Origin: Sulfurimonas sediminis
GTDB lineage: Bacteria; Campylobacterota; Campylobacteria; Campylobacterales; Sulfurimonadaceae
Length of the DNA stretch: 64,000 nt
Assembly: GCF_014905115.1 (NCBI RefSeq)
Contig: NZ_CP041235.1
Coordinates: 434,001-498,000 of the forward strand
Direction: 5' to 3'
The notes below the pieces were generated by a model. The model saw nothing but the letters and a program-made list of their open reading frames with translations, was not told the DNA's origin and made no database searches. Position 1 is the stretch's first letter, and every line of letters starts with the position of its first letter. The translations under genes were made by a program, and so were the position numbers. Shown one piece after another: positions 26,448 to 33,447 of the stretch.

Positions 26448-26512
26448 GCTTGTTGGCAGAAAATAATAGTTATCATTTATAAATATAATATGAAAAAGAG
26501 GGCAAATTTTAG

Positions 26513-27781
26513 ATGCAAAATGTGAACGCAACTGTTACGATTGCGATAGATGAACTTCCTGACAATGTTGTTATTTATAAGTTTCAAGACGGCGATTTTG
26601 TTTTTGTAAATATAAATAAAAATGTCGAGAAAACAGAACATATTTCTAAAAATGAACTGATAGGAAAAAAACTCACAGAAGCTTTTCCCGGTGTCAAAGA
26701 TTTTGGGCTTTTTGATGTTTTGATGCAGGTGTATCGAGACGGGAAACCAAGAGAACTTGATACAAGACTTTATAAAGATGAAAAGACAAACGGCTGGCGT
26801 TATAACAGTGTGCGAAAGCTCCCAAACGGCGAATTGATAGTTTTTTACAAAGATATGACCCGATGCAAACAACTCGAAGATGAGGTATATTCCTTGGACA
26901 AAGAAACAGCACAAGAGAGAAGAAAAGTTTACTTGCTTGCAAAAGCATTGGAACAAACGGATGATATGGTTTTGATCACAGATGTCAATGGTATTATAGA
27001 GTATGTAAATGATTCTGTGCTTGTCAAAACGGGGTATGAGAGAAGCGAACTTATAGGAAATAAAACAAATATTTTTAAATCAGGAAATCATAGGAATGAC
27101 TTTTACAAAAGACTGTGGAAGACGATACTTTCGGGAAAAAATTATAACAGTGTTATCATAGACAAGACAAAATACGGCAGGCTCTATTATGCAGACTTGA
27201 AAATAACACCGCTTTTTGATGAAGAGAGAAATATCCAAAACTTTGTTGCTACAAGTACAGATATTACAAGCCGTATCGAGATGGAAAAAAAGCTACAAAA
27301 ACTGGCAACGATAGACAGTTTGACAGAAATATACAACCGCTACAAAATAGATGAAGCGATAAATCTTCACATAGAAAGACATAAACGCTACAAGGAACCG
27401 TTTTGTATACTGATGTTTGACATAGATTTTTTTAAAAAGGTAAATGACACCTATGGACATGATATAGGGGACAGGGTATTAAAAGCTTTAAGTCGTCTGG
27501 TTTTAACGCATATCCGAAAAACTGACATATTTGGTCGATGGGGTGGTGAGGAGTTTGTTGTAATACTTGAAAACACAAGCAGGGAAAAAGCCCTTCATAT
27601 CGCTGAAAAACTCAGAAAAAGAGTCGAAGCATACAGTATAGACAAAAAATATAAAATTACCATCAGTATAGGTGTTGCCGAGTACAGCGAGCCAGAAACA
27701 AGGGAAGAATTAGTGAAAAAAGCAGATGAAGCTTTGTACAAAGCGAAACAAACTGGAAGGAATAGAGTTGTTGTTGGGTAA
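26513..27781 (+). CDS. PAS-PAS-GGDEF diguanylate cyclase
   Basis: 422 aa, no membrane segment. Two PAS domains: residues about 10-125 (DELPDNVVIYKF to GELIVFYKDMT) and 140-260 (ALEQTDDMVLITDVNGIIEYVND to NFVATSTDIT). The C-terminal GGDEF has DIDFFKKVNDTYGHD and GRWGGEEF with an RKTD inhibitory site at the right spacing, so it is likely active and feedback-controlled. PAS ligands (haem, flavin or small molecules) are not identifiable. The 3' end overlaps a small lipoprotein gene. Confidence 0.92.
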   Translation: MQNVNATVTIAIDELPDNVVIYKFQDGDFVFVNINKNVEKTEHISKNELIGKKLTEAFPGVKDFGLFDVLMQVYRDGKPRELDTRLYKDEKTNGWRYNSVRKLPNGELIVFYKDMTRCKQLEDEVYSLDKETAQERRKVYLLAKALEQTDDMVLITDVNGIIEYVNDSVLVKTGYERSELIGNKTNIFKSGNHRNDFYKRLWKTILSGKNYNSVIIDKTKYGRLYYADLKITPLFDEERNIQNFVATSTDITSRIEMEKKLQKLATIDSLTEIYNRYKIDEAINLHIERHKRYKEPFCILMFDIDFFKKVNDTYGHDIGDRVLKALSRLVLTHIRKTDIFGRWGGEEFVVILENTSREKALHIAEKLRKRVEAYSIDKKYKITISIGVAEYSEPETREELVKKADEALYKAKQTGRNRVVVG

Positions 27782-27911
27782 AAGTTTATTATTGACAGGT
27801 TTGATAGTTATTGGGATTTTTAGCGGATGTGCCTCACATCAGGATGACGGGTATTATGACAGAGCCAACAAAGCGAGCGAGAAAGCTTTAGAAAAGTTAG
27901 ACAGAGAGTGA
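27768..27911 (+). CDS. small lipoprotein
   Basis: About 47 aa from TTG codons at 27768-27776, overlapping the end of the cyclase gene; an upstream ATG at 27726 would add a non-signal leader. Sequence: a hydrophobic segment (LLLTGLIVIGIFSGC) ending in a lipobox (FSGC), then a short polar tail with ANKASEKALEKLDRE that may form a coiled coil. It is expected to be a lipid-anchored envelope protein. No known family. Confidence 0.6.
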   Translation: MLLGKSLLLTGLIVIGIFSGCASHQDDGYYDRANKASEKALEKLDRE

Positions 27912-27921
27912 AATCTCTGCT

Positions 27922-27948
27922 AAAAAAAGAGTTCTTATAACTCTTTTT
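27922..27948. terminator. bidirectional terminator between lipoprotein and peroxiredoxin genes
   Basis: A-rich/T-rich stem AAAAAGAGTT, loop CTTAT, AACTCTTTTT, between convergent genes. It gives a T-run on both strands and covers the last codons of the peroxiredoxin gene. Confidence 0.7.
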
Positions 27949-28531
27949 CGTGTTTTGCCAGGTACTCAGCAACACCCTCAGCATCAGGTTTCATAGCTTC
28001 GTCACCTTTTTGCCAACCAGCAGGACACACTTCACCATGCTCATCAGTAAACTGCTGTGCATCGATCATTCTTAGCATCTCATCTACATTACGCCCTAGT
28101 GGAAGGTCATTAATAACTGCATGACGAACAATCCCTTTGTCATCAATCAAAAATGAACCACGAAGTGCTACTGCATTGTTTAAAAGCACATCATAGTCAC
28201 GAGAAATATCTTTTGTCAAGTCTGCAACGAGTGGGAAATTGATACGACCGATTCCACCTTTTTCAACAGGAGTTTCTCTCCATGCAAAGTGAGAAAACTG
28301 GCTATCTACTGAAACACCGATAACATTTACACCACGTTTTTGAAATTCATCATATCTGTGAGAAAATGCAATGATTTCTGATGGGCAGACAAAAGTAAAA
28401 TCTAACGGATAAAAGAATACAACTGTCCCTTTTTCACCGAAATTTTCACTTAATTTAAAGTCTTCAACGATTGAGCCATCAGCTAAAACTGCTGTAGCTG
28501 TAAAATCTGGAGCTGGATTTGTTACTAACAT
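27935..28531 (-). CDS. 2-Cys peroxiredoxin (AhpC/TSA family)
   Basis: 198 aa thioredoxin-fold peroxidase that reduces hydrogen peroxide and organic peroxides. The peroxidatic cysteine is in FTFVCPSE and the resolving cysteine in GEVCPAGW. DFTATAVLADG and the GRNVDEMLRMIDA segment fit typical 2-Cys enzymes of the Prx1/AhpC group. The C-terminal YLAKHEKEL may be the flexible YF-type tail linked to overoxidation sensitivity. It stands alone with its own promoter and terminator. Confidence 0.95.
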   Translation of the reverse strand: MLVTNPAPDFTATAVLADGSIVEDFKLSENFGEKGTVVFFYPLDFTFVCPSEIIAFSHRYDEFQKRGVNVIGVSVDSQFSHFAWRETPVEKGGIGRINFPLVADLTKDISRDYDVLLNNAVALRGSFLIDDKGIVRHAVINDLPLGRNVDEMLRMIDAQQFTDEHGEVCPAGWQKGDEAMKPDAEGVAEYLAKHEKEL

Positions 28532-28605
28532 ATATATGTCCTTGTGTTTAATTTTATAAAGCGATTCTATCTAATTTTTACTAATAAAAATCTATATTTT
28601 TTGAG

Positions 28606-28860
28606 TTAATTTATAACTTTTGATTTTGCCAGTGCCGCTTCTATCTCCTGGGTGCTTACATCACCGTCAAGCTCTAGCGAAACATCGCCGTCTTTTCCGC
28701 TGACAGACATATTTTTGATCTTGCTTTTTGTGGCATCACTCATACATTCACACTTTCCTGTGGCACAGTTTTCTACCATGGAAATGATATTTTGCATTTT
28801 TACTTCTCCTGTGAAAGAAATCTTCACACCGTTACCTGTTTTATTTACTTTTTTGTTCAT
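28606..28860 (-). CDS. small CxC protein of the ars cluster, unknown function
   Basis: 84 aa. It overlaps the arsC stop region by about 20 bases, so it belongs to the arsR-arsC operon. It contains ENCATGKCECMSD, three clustered cysteines that could bind a soft metal or arsenite. The remainder has a beta-alpha-beta look, with GKDGDVSLELDGDVSTQEIEAALA resembling the second half of heavy-metal-associated (HMA) domains. The usual HMA MxCxxC is absent. A metal-binding accessory in arsenic handling is inferred from position. Confidence 0.65.
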   Translation of the reverse strand: MNKKVNKTGNGVKISFTGEVKMQNIISMVENCATGKCECMSDATKSKIKNMSVSGKDGDVSLELDGDVSTQEIEAALAKSKVIN

Positions 28861-29269
28861 TGCATAACTCCTGTTTTATGATTGGTAATAACTCTTTTTC
28901 TATTAAATTGAGTGTTTTTTTATACTCTGCTTCTTCTTTGCCGCTTGGGTCTTCAAAGCCTACATGTAAAGTCTTCACTGCTTTGGCAAACACAGGGCAG
29001 GTCTCTTTTGCCGCGTCACACACAGTCACGACCAAGTCAAAAGGCGTATCTAGCACCGTTTCTATAACTTTTGAATGATATTCGTCTCTCCAATAGCCTT
29101 TTTTTTGAAGAAGTGCCTGTGCATGAGGATTTACTTTGCCACTTGCTTTGACTCCTGAACTTTGGGCATGCACACATTCACCAAGTTTTGCATTGACAAG
29201 GGCTTCTGCCATGATGGAACGGCAACTGTTGCCTGTGCAGAGAATTAAAACTTCTTTTTTTTGACTCAT
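28841..29269 (-). CDS. arsC: arsenate reductase, low-molecular-weight phosphatase (thioredoxin-coupled) type
   Basis: 142 aa. The catalytic P-loop CTGNSCRS near residue 11 and the redox pair CDAAKETC are the three cysteines used by thioredoxin-dependent ArsC. The DPSG segment holds the general acid. It reduces arsenate to arsenite for export by the ArsB encoded at 29775-31037. Its start overlaps the arsR stop (ATGA). A TACATGTA site lies at 28961. Confidence 0.93.
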   Translation of the reverse strand: MSQKKEVLILCTGNSCRSIMAEALVNAKLGECVHAQSSGVKASGKVNPHAQALLQKKGYWRDEYHSKVIETVLDTPFDLVVTVCDAAKETCPVFAKAVKTLHVGFEDPSGKEEAEYKKTLNLIEKELLPIIKQELCNEQKSK

Positions 29270-29589
29270 ATTTTACATGCTCCGTTTTGGGATGATTTCT
29301 TCAAAGGTGGCAAGGCTATTTCCAAATGCCGAATTTCTCTTAAAGCCTCTGTGCGAAACCTGTCAAGTGGTGAGCGAATAGCATAAAAGCCCCAGGTGCC
29401 TTTTCTCTCAACTCTTAAAAAGCCGGCTTCTTTTAAAATTTTTAGATGGCGTGAGAGGCGTGACTGGATCATATTAAGGGATTCTTGCAGGTCACAGACA
29501 CAACACTCCCCGTATTCGTCCAAAAACCGCAGGATAAGCACCCGGGTTTCATCATTTAGTGCCGAAACAGTTTTTAAAAATATTTCCAT
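29266..29589 (-). CDS. arsR: ArsR-family arsenic-responsive repressor
   Basis: 107 aa from the ATG at 29589, chosen because GGAGG lies eight bases upstream; a TTG at 29607 would add six residues. Winged-helix motif: IQSRLSRHLKILKEAGFLRVERKG. The CCVCDL cysteines before the recognition helix match the ArsR ELCVCDL arsenite site. It should repress its own operon and perhaps the divergent arsB until arsenite binds. Confidence 0.92.
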   Translation of the reverse strand: MEIFLKTVSALNDETRVLILRFLDEYGECCVCDLQESLNMIQSRLSRHLKILKEAGFLRVERKGTWGFYAIRSPLDRFRTEALREIRHLEIALPPLKKSSQNGACKI

Positions 29590-29632
29590 TGCATCCTCCG
29601 TTTGCAAAATTATAGCAGATTAATATATAAAT

Positions 29633-29648
29633 ATCAAGATATATTGAT
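29633..29648. promoter_or_regulatory. ArsR operator candidate
   Basis: ATCAA-N6-TTGAT inverted repeat in AT-rich DNA 44 bp upstream of arsR, of the size and composition bound by ArsR/SmtB repressors. It could control arsRC and, further away, arsB. Confidence 0.5.
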
Positions 29649-29696
29649 TTATAGATTTTATTTCGTTATACTTTCATGAAATTTGAGATAGCACTC

Positions 29697-29746
29697 TTTG
29701 GAACCCGTACTTAAGTGCGGGCTGAGATTGGCAGGGCTATAACAAC
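29697..29746. repeat. partial hairpin repeat, family R
   Basis: TTTGGAACCCGTACTTAAGTGCGGGC and the adjoining GAGATTGGCAGGGCTAT match the left half of the repeats at 14927, 21731 and 61229. The right half is missing. It sits between arsR and arsB. Confidence 0.65.
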
Positions 29747-29774
29747 AGTATAAAATAGTATAAAAGGCAGAAGT

Positions 29775-31037
29775 ATGGTACTTGCATTTGGTTTGTTTTT
29801 AGTGACACTGGTATTTATCATCTGGCAGCCCAGAGGCTTGCAAATAGGAACAACGGCAGTTACAGGTGCTCTCGTCGCCATAGTGCTCGGCATAGTGAGT
29901 TTTGATGATGTGCTTACAGTTATAGATATAGTCTGGGATGCGACACTCTCTTTTATAGGCATTATCATTCTTTCCATGGTGTTGGATGAAATAGGCTTTT
30001 TTGAGTGGGCAGCCATTAAAATGGCACATCTCAGCGGTGGTAACGGTAACAAAATGTTTGTTTACATCTTGCTTCTGGGTGCTGTTGTGGCAGCTTTCTT
30101 TGCCAATGACGGGGCAGCCTTGATTTTGACACCGATTTTGCTGGCAAAAATGAAATACCTGAAAATGAAACCCTTGCCGATTTTTGCCTTTTTAATGGCG
30201 GGCGGTTTTATAGGCGATGCCGCTTCAAACCCGCTTGTGATTTCAAACCTCACAAATATTGTGACAGTAGGCTACTTTGACATAGGTTTTGTTGAATATG
30301 CCAAAAATATGTTCCTGCCGAATCTCTTGAGTATTTTTGCTTCCATTGTTGTTTTATGGATTTATTTTCGAAAGGACATTCCTTTACATGTAAAGGTGCA
30401 GATGCTGCCCGAAGCATCTTCTGTCATTAAAAACCAAACAATGTTTAAAATTTCATGGCTCTTTTTGGCACTCTTGATGGTGGGATACTTCATAGGCGAT
30501 ATACTGCATCTGCCTGTTTCTGTTTTTGCACTTGGCGGTGCTTTACTTTTTTTGGCAATAGCAAACTACTATAAAGCAGTTAAGCCGATGATGACAATCA
30601 AAGCAGCACCTTGGCAAGTGGTATGGTTTAGTATTGGGTTGTATGTAGTTGTGTATGGGTTGAAAAATGCAGGACTGACAGATATGGTGGCTGAGTGGAT
30701 TGAAGCGTTAAACAGACAGGGAGAGACACTGGCCATTATCGGTACAGGGTTTCTCTCGGCCATTATAAGTTCTGTGATGAACAATATGCCGACGATTATG
30801 ATAATGGACATCGCCATAGACAAAGTCGGATATGTCGGGAATGAAGCGCTTGTCTATGCAAATATACTCGGAGCAAATCTCGGACCGAAAATGACACCCA
30901 TAGGCTCTCTCGCAACACTGCTGTGGTTACATGTACTCGCGCAAAAAGGGGTAAAAATAGGCTGGGGCGAATACATGAAAGTAGGACTTGTAGTAACACC
31001 TCCTGTTTTATTTATCGCACTTTTGGGATTAATTTAA
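29775..31037 (+). CDS. arsB: ArsB-type arsenite efflux permease
   Basis: 420 aa polytopic protein of the ion transporter superfamily with about eleven helices. Family features are FFANDGAALILTPILLAKM, GFIGDAASNPLVISNLTNIV and the mirrored C-terminal NNMPTIMIMDIAI with NILGANLGPKMTPIGSLATLLW. These are the re-entrant-loop motifs of ArsB/NhaD-type carriers. The divergent arsRC genes make arsenite the likely substrate. Two TACATGTA sites lie inside, one as a perfect 16-bp palindrome. Confidence 0.9.
   Translation: MVLAFGLFLVTLVFIIWQPRGLQIGTTAVTGALVAIVLGIVSFDDVLTVIDIVWDATLSFIGIIILSMVLDEIGFFEWAAIKMAHLSGGNGNKMFVYILLLGAVVAAFFANDGAALILTPILLAKMKYLKMKPLPIFAFLMAGGFIGDAASNPLVISNLTNIVTVGYFDIGFVEYAKNMFLPNLLSIFASIVVLWIYFRKDIPLHVKVQMLPEASSVIKNQTMFKISWLFLALLMVGYFIGDILHLPVSVFALGGALLFLAIANYYKAVKPMMTIKAAPWQVVWFSIGLYVVVYGLKNAGLTDMVAEWIEALNRQGETLAIIGTGFLSAIISSVMNNMPTIMIMDIAIDKVGYVGNEALVYANILGANLGPKMTPIGSLATLLWLHVLAQKGVKIGWGEYMKVGLVVTPPVLFIALLGLI
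30381..30396. repeat. TACATGTA iterated palindrome (best-extended copy, 16 bp)
   Basis: CCTTTACATGTAAAGG, a perfect palindrome. The core TACATGTA starts at 8370, 13781, 15602, 15739, 16108, 20178, 20228, 25004, 26209, 28961, 30385, 30928, 32701, 35624, 38238, 44479, 44797, 45019, 46822, 47417, 50893, 55285, 56993, 58548, 59113, 60188, 60835 and 63253. Seventeen of these are the full TTACATGTAA. Confidence 0.9.
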
Positions 31038-31058
31038 GTTTTTTAAGTTTTAATCCGA

Positions 31059-31064
31059 TATAAT
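31059..31064 (+). promoter_or_regulatory. -10 box for first pilin gene
   Basis: TATAAT 31 bp before the pilin start codon, with AAGGATG as ribosome site in between. Confidence 0.5.
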
Positions 31065-31094
31065 GAGTATGATATATTAATAGAAGGATGTAAT

Positions 31095-31535
31095 ATGAAA
31101 AGAAGCGGTTTTACTCTTATAGAGTTAATCTTCGTAATCGTAATTATAGGTGTTTTGGCAGCAGTGGCTGTTCCAAAGTTTAAGAACTTGCGTCAAAATG
31201 CAATGGTTGCTAATGTTATTCAGCCGATTACTGATATGAATAGCAGTGGTGGTGCCTCAGCATTCTTGAATGCAACAGAGTTAAATAATGTAAGTAAAAA
31301 TGATTTAAATATCACAGATATTTATAAATTTAATGGAAAAGATTGGACTATTAGTAGTAATAAGAAGACAGCCACATATAGGGCAGGAGAGACTGATCTT
31401 AATGCGACTTTTGTTTATGGCAATGGTGAAGTGAATGCGACTATTACTGGAGATACTACATTTCAACCTATAATAACCAATAATGGTTATACTAGCGGTA
31501 CAACTTATACAATATATCTTGACACTCAAGAATAA
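31095..31535 (+). CDS. type IV pilin-like protein 1 (MSHA-type)
   Basis: 146 aa prepilin. A short leader MKRSG is cut before FTLIELIFVIVIIGVLAAVAVPKF, the standard prepilin-peptidase motif with Glu at mature position 5. The C-terminal domain is Asn/Thr-rich with no cysteine pair. It is one of two adjacent pilins that share this N-terminus almost exactly, and both face the minus-strand pilus operon. It is probably a major or abundant pilin of the system. Confidence 0.88.
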   Translation: MKRSGFTLIELIFVIVIIGVLAAVAVPKFKNLRQNAMVANVIQPITDMNSSGGASAFLNATELNNVSKNDLNITDIYKFNGKDWTISSNKKTATYRAGETDLNATFVYGNGEVNATITGDTTFQPIITNNGYTSGTTYTIYLDTQE

Positions 31536-31543
31536 TAATAGTA

Positions 31544-31571
31544 ATATCAAGAAGATTTTTCTTCTTGATAT
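31544..31571 (+). terminator. 12-bp perfect hairpin between the two pilin genes
   Basis: ATATCAAGAAGA (31544-31555), loop TTTT, TCTTCTTGATAT (31560-31571). No long T-run follows, so it may attenuate transcription or protect the upstream pilin message from decay, giving unequal pilin levels. Confidence 0.5.
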
Positions 31572-31595
31572 AAATCTTTACAAAAGAATTCTGTC

Positions 31596-32096
31596 ATGAA
31601 AAAATCTGCATTTACACTTATAGAACTAATTTTTGTTATTGTAATCATCGGTGTGTTAGCCGCAGTTGCTGTACCAAAATTTAGTCACCTCTCTTCAAAT
31701 GCAAAAATCTCTTCGGAGATGGCTACGGCTGCGACGGTGCAGTCTGCCCTTGACGATATTCATGCAGAGTGGATAACGGCTGAGGGTACATTTACCTGGG
31801 GAAACGGCAACAGTATCGACTGTAACAACGGCAGTGACGCTCTTTTTGACTGTGACAACGGATACCCTAAAAAACTGGGTGAGTGTGCAGCAACAAATTC
31901 TCAAGCCTTTCAGTATTTACTGAAAAATCCGGCTGGTGTAGATGCAAAATGGAGCTGCACGGCAAACAACGACTACCACGGACCGGCATCAAGCACAAAC
32001 AGCGGTGTTGGCGAAAACGGTAGTGACAAACCTGACAGTACAGACCATTGGGAATACAATGATGTAAACGGTACTTTTATACTCATAGAAGGCTAA
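31596..32096 (+). CDS. type IV pilin-like protein 2 (MSHA-type)
   Basis: 166 aa prepilin with leader MKKSA and processed N-terminus FTLIELIFVIVIIGVLAAVAVPKF, the same as the neighbour. The globular part differs and contains cysteines in SIDCNNGSDALFDCDNG, GECAATN and WSCTAN that could form disulfides. WITAEGTFTWGNG and the C-terminal HWEYNDVNGTFILIEG end the fold. It follows the hairpin at 31544. Convergent with the minus-strand operon, whose last small gene ends six bases away. Confidence 0.88.
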   Translation: MKKSAFTLIELIFVIVIIGVLAAVAVPKFSHLSSNAKISSEMATAATVQSALDDIHAEWITAEGTFTWGNGNSIDCNNGSDALFDCDNGYPKKLGECAATNSQAFQYLLKNPAGVDAKWSCTANNDYHGPASSTNSGVGENGSDKPDSTDHWEYNDVNGTFILIEG

Positions 32097-32101
32097 GCCT
32101 T

Positions 32102-32197
32102 TTATAAATTCGACATTTTATGTATAATCCATAAAGCAAATCCAAGTATAAATGCACTGACAATCGCTATACCGATACTCCCTGTCTCTATATCCAT
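32102..32197 (-). CDS. 31-aa single-helix membrane protein at the end of the pilus operon
   Basis: ATG at 32195-32197 with AGGAG seven bases before it, ten bases after the stop of the platform protein gene. The product is a short N-terminus (MDIETG), one transmembrane helix (SIGIAIVSAFILGFALWII) and the polar tail HKMSNL. It is too short for usual gene finders. A good ribosome site and operon position support translation; function unknown, perhaps a stabiliser of the pilus platform. Confidence 0.55.
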   Translation of the reverse strand: MDIETGSIGIAIVSAFILGFALWIIHKMSNL

Positions 32198-32207
32198 TCT
32201 GACTCCT

Positions 32208-33446
32208 TTAGTTTGCCATATCGACCATATTCCACATCGGCAGGAAAATTCCAAGTGCAAGCATTAAGACAAATCCTGCAATAGCCCCGAGCAGTATAGG
32301 CTCTATCAGTGTAGCAATATTATCGACAATATAGCTGAATCTGTCTTTGTAAATCTTGACAACTTTTTGCAGCATTTTATCCAAACCGCCACCGGTTTCA
32401 CCCGCTTTTATCATCTCAACAACCATATTTTCAAAAAGTTCTGTCTCTTCAAAACCCTGGTTTAGACTTTTTCCCTCTTCGATAGCACTGGCAATTTTGT
32501 CTACTTTTTGTTTGATGTAGACATTATCTATAATTCCCGAAGCTATGCGCAAGGCTTCAAGCATGGGAATCCCAGCTTTGACAAGTACACTGAAGACATA
32601 GACAAAACGACTGATCATTGCAAAAAAAGTTGCTTTGCCGATAATGTAAATTTTGAGTATCAGTTTATCCAAAAACATATGGACTTTGTCGCTCTTTTTG
32701 TACATGTAAGAGATGGTGATTGCTAAAAGTACAGCACCTGCAAGAATATAGGGACCATACACACGCAAAGCATACTCCAGCCAGAGTAAAAACTTTGTCG
32801 GCAGCGGCAGTTCCATTTTTGTACTTTCGAAGATAGACTTAAACTGAGGAATGACAAAAATTGTCACAACACTAAAGGCAATACCCATGGCCGTCACGAT
32901 GACCAGCGGATAGCGTGTGGCTTTTTTGAATTTTTTTCGGTTATCCAGAATATCTTGGAGGATATCGGTGAGATGTGTGAGTGATTCGGCGATTTGTCCG
33001 GTCTCTTCACCAAGCTGAATCATGGCAACAGTGAGTCTTCCAAGCTGCTCTTGAAACGGAAGTACGGAAGCATAAAAACCTTTTCCACTCTCTATGTCAT
33101 TTAAAACTTTTTCAAATATGGCTTTGAGGGCTTTGTCCTCCTGGTGTTTTGTTACTTCGCTGAGTGTATAGTTGAGTGGGAGTCCAGCATCAAGCATGAT
33201 AGCCATTTGATCGAGCAGTGCTATGAGCCTCTCCTGATCAACTTTTTTCTTGCCGACAGGATCGTTGTATTTTGCCAAAAGGTCTTGAAATGACTGTTCA
33301 AGTGGTTTTGAAGTCTCTTGAATTTTTATAAGAACTCCAAGTTCCATTTCAAAAAACTTTTCCATGGCTTCTATCTTGTTTGCTGATTCGAGGACAATGG
33401 AGGAGCGTTTTTTCCCAAATTTGTAATCAATTTTAAAATACTTCAC
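32208..33446 (-). CDS. mshG: pilus/type II secretion inner-membrane platform protein (MshG/GspF-like)
   Basis: 412 aa with two GspF domains, residues about 70-190 and 275-395. Each includes a cytoplasmic helical bundle (LLDQMAIMLDAGLPLNYTLSEV; ISRFVYVFSVLVKAGIPMLEALRIA) followed by transmembrane segments. LPMWNMVDMAN is the usual C-terminus of the family. The protein converts ATPase motion to pilus assembly. It starts two bases after the ATPase gene stop. Confidence 0.93.
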   Translation of the reverse strand: MKYFKIDYKFGKKRSSIVLESANKIEAMEKFFEMELGVLIKIQETSKPLEQSFQDLLAKYNDPVGKKKVDQERLIALLDQMAIMLDAGLPLNYTLSEVTKHQEDKALKAIFEKVLNDIESGKGFYASVLPFQEQLGRLTVAMIQLGEETGQIAESLTHLTDILQDILDNRKKFKKATRYPLVIVTAMGIAFSVVTIFVIPQFKSIFESTKMELPLPTKFLLWLEYALRVYGPYILAGAVLLAITISYMYKKSDKVHMFLDKLILKIYIIGKATFFAMISRFVYVFSVLVKAGIPMLEALRIASGIIDNVYIKQKVDKIASAIEEGKSLNQGFEETELFENMVVEMIKAGETGGGLDKMLQKVVKIYKDRFSYIVDNIATLIEPILLGAIAGFVLMLALGIFLPMWNMVDMAN

Positions 33447-33447
33447 C

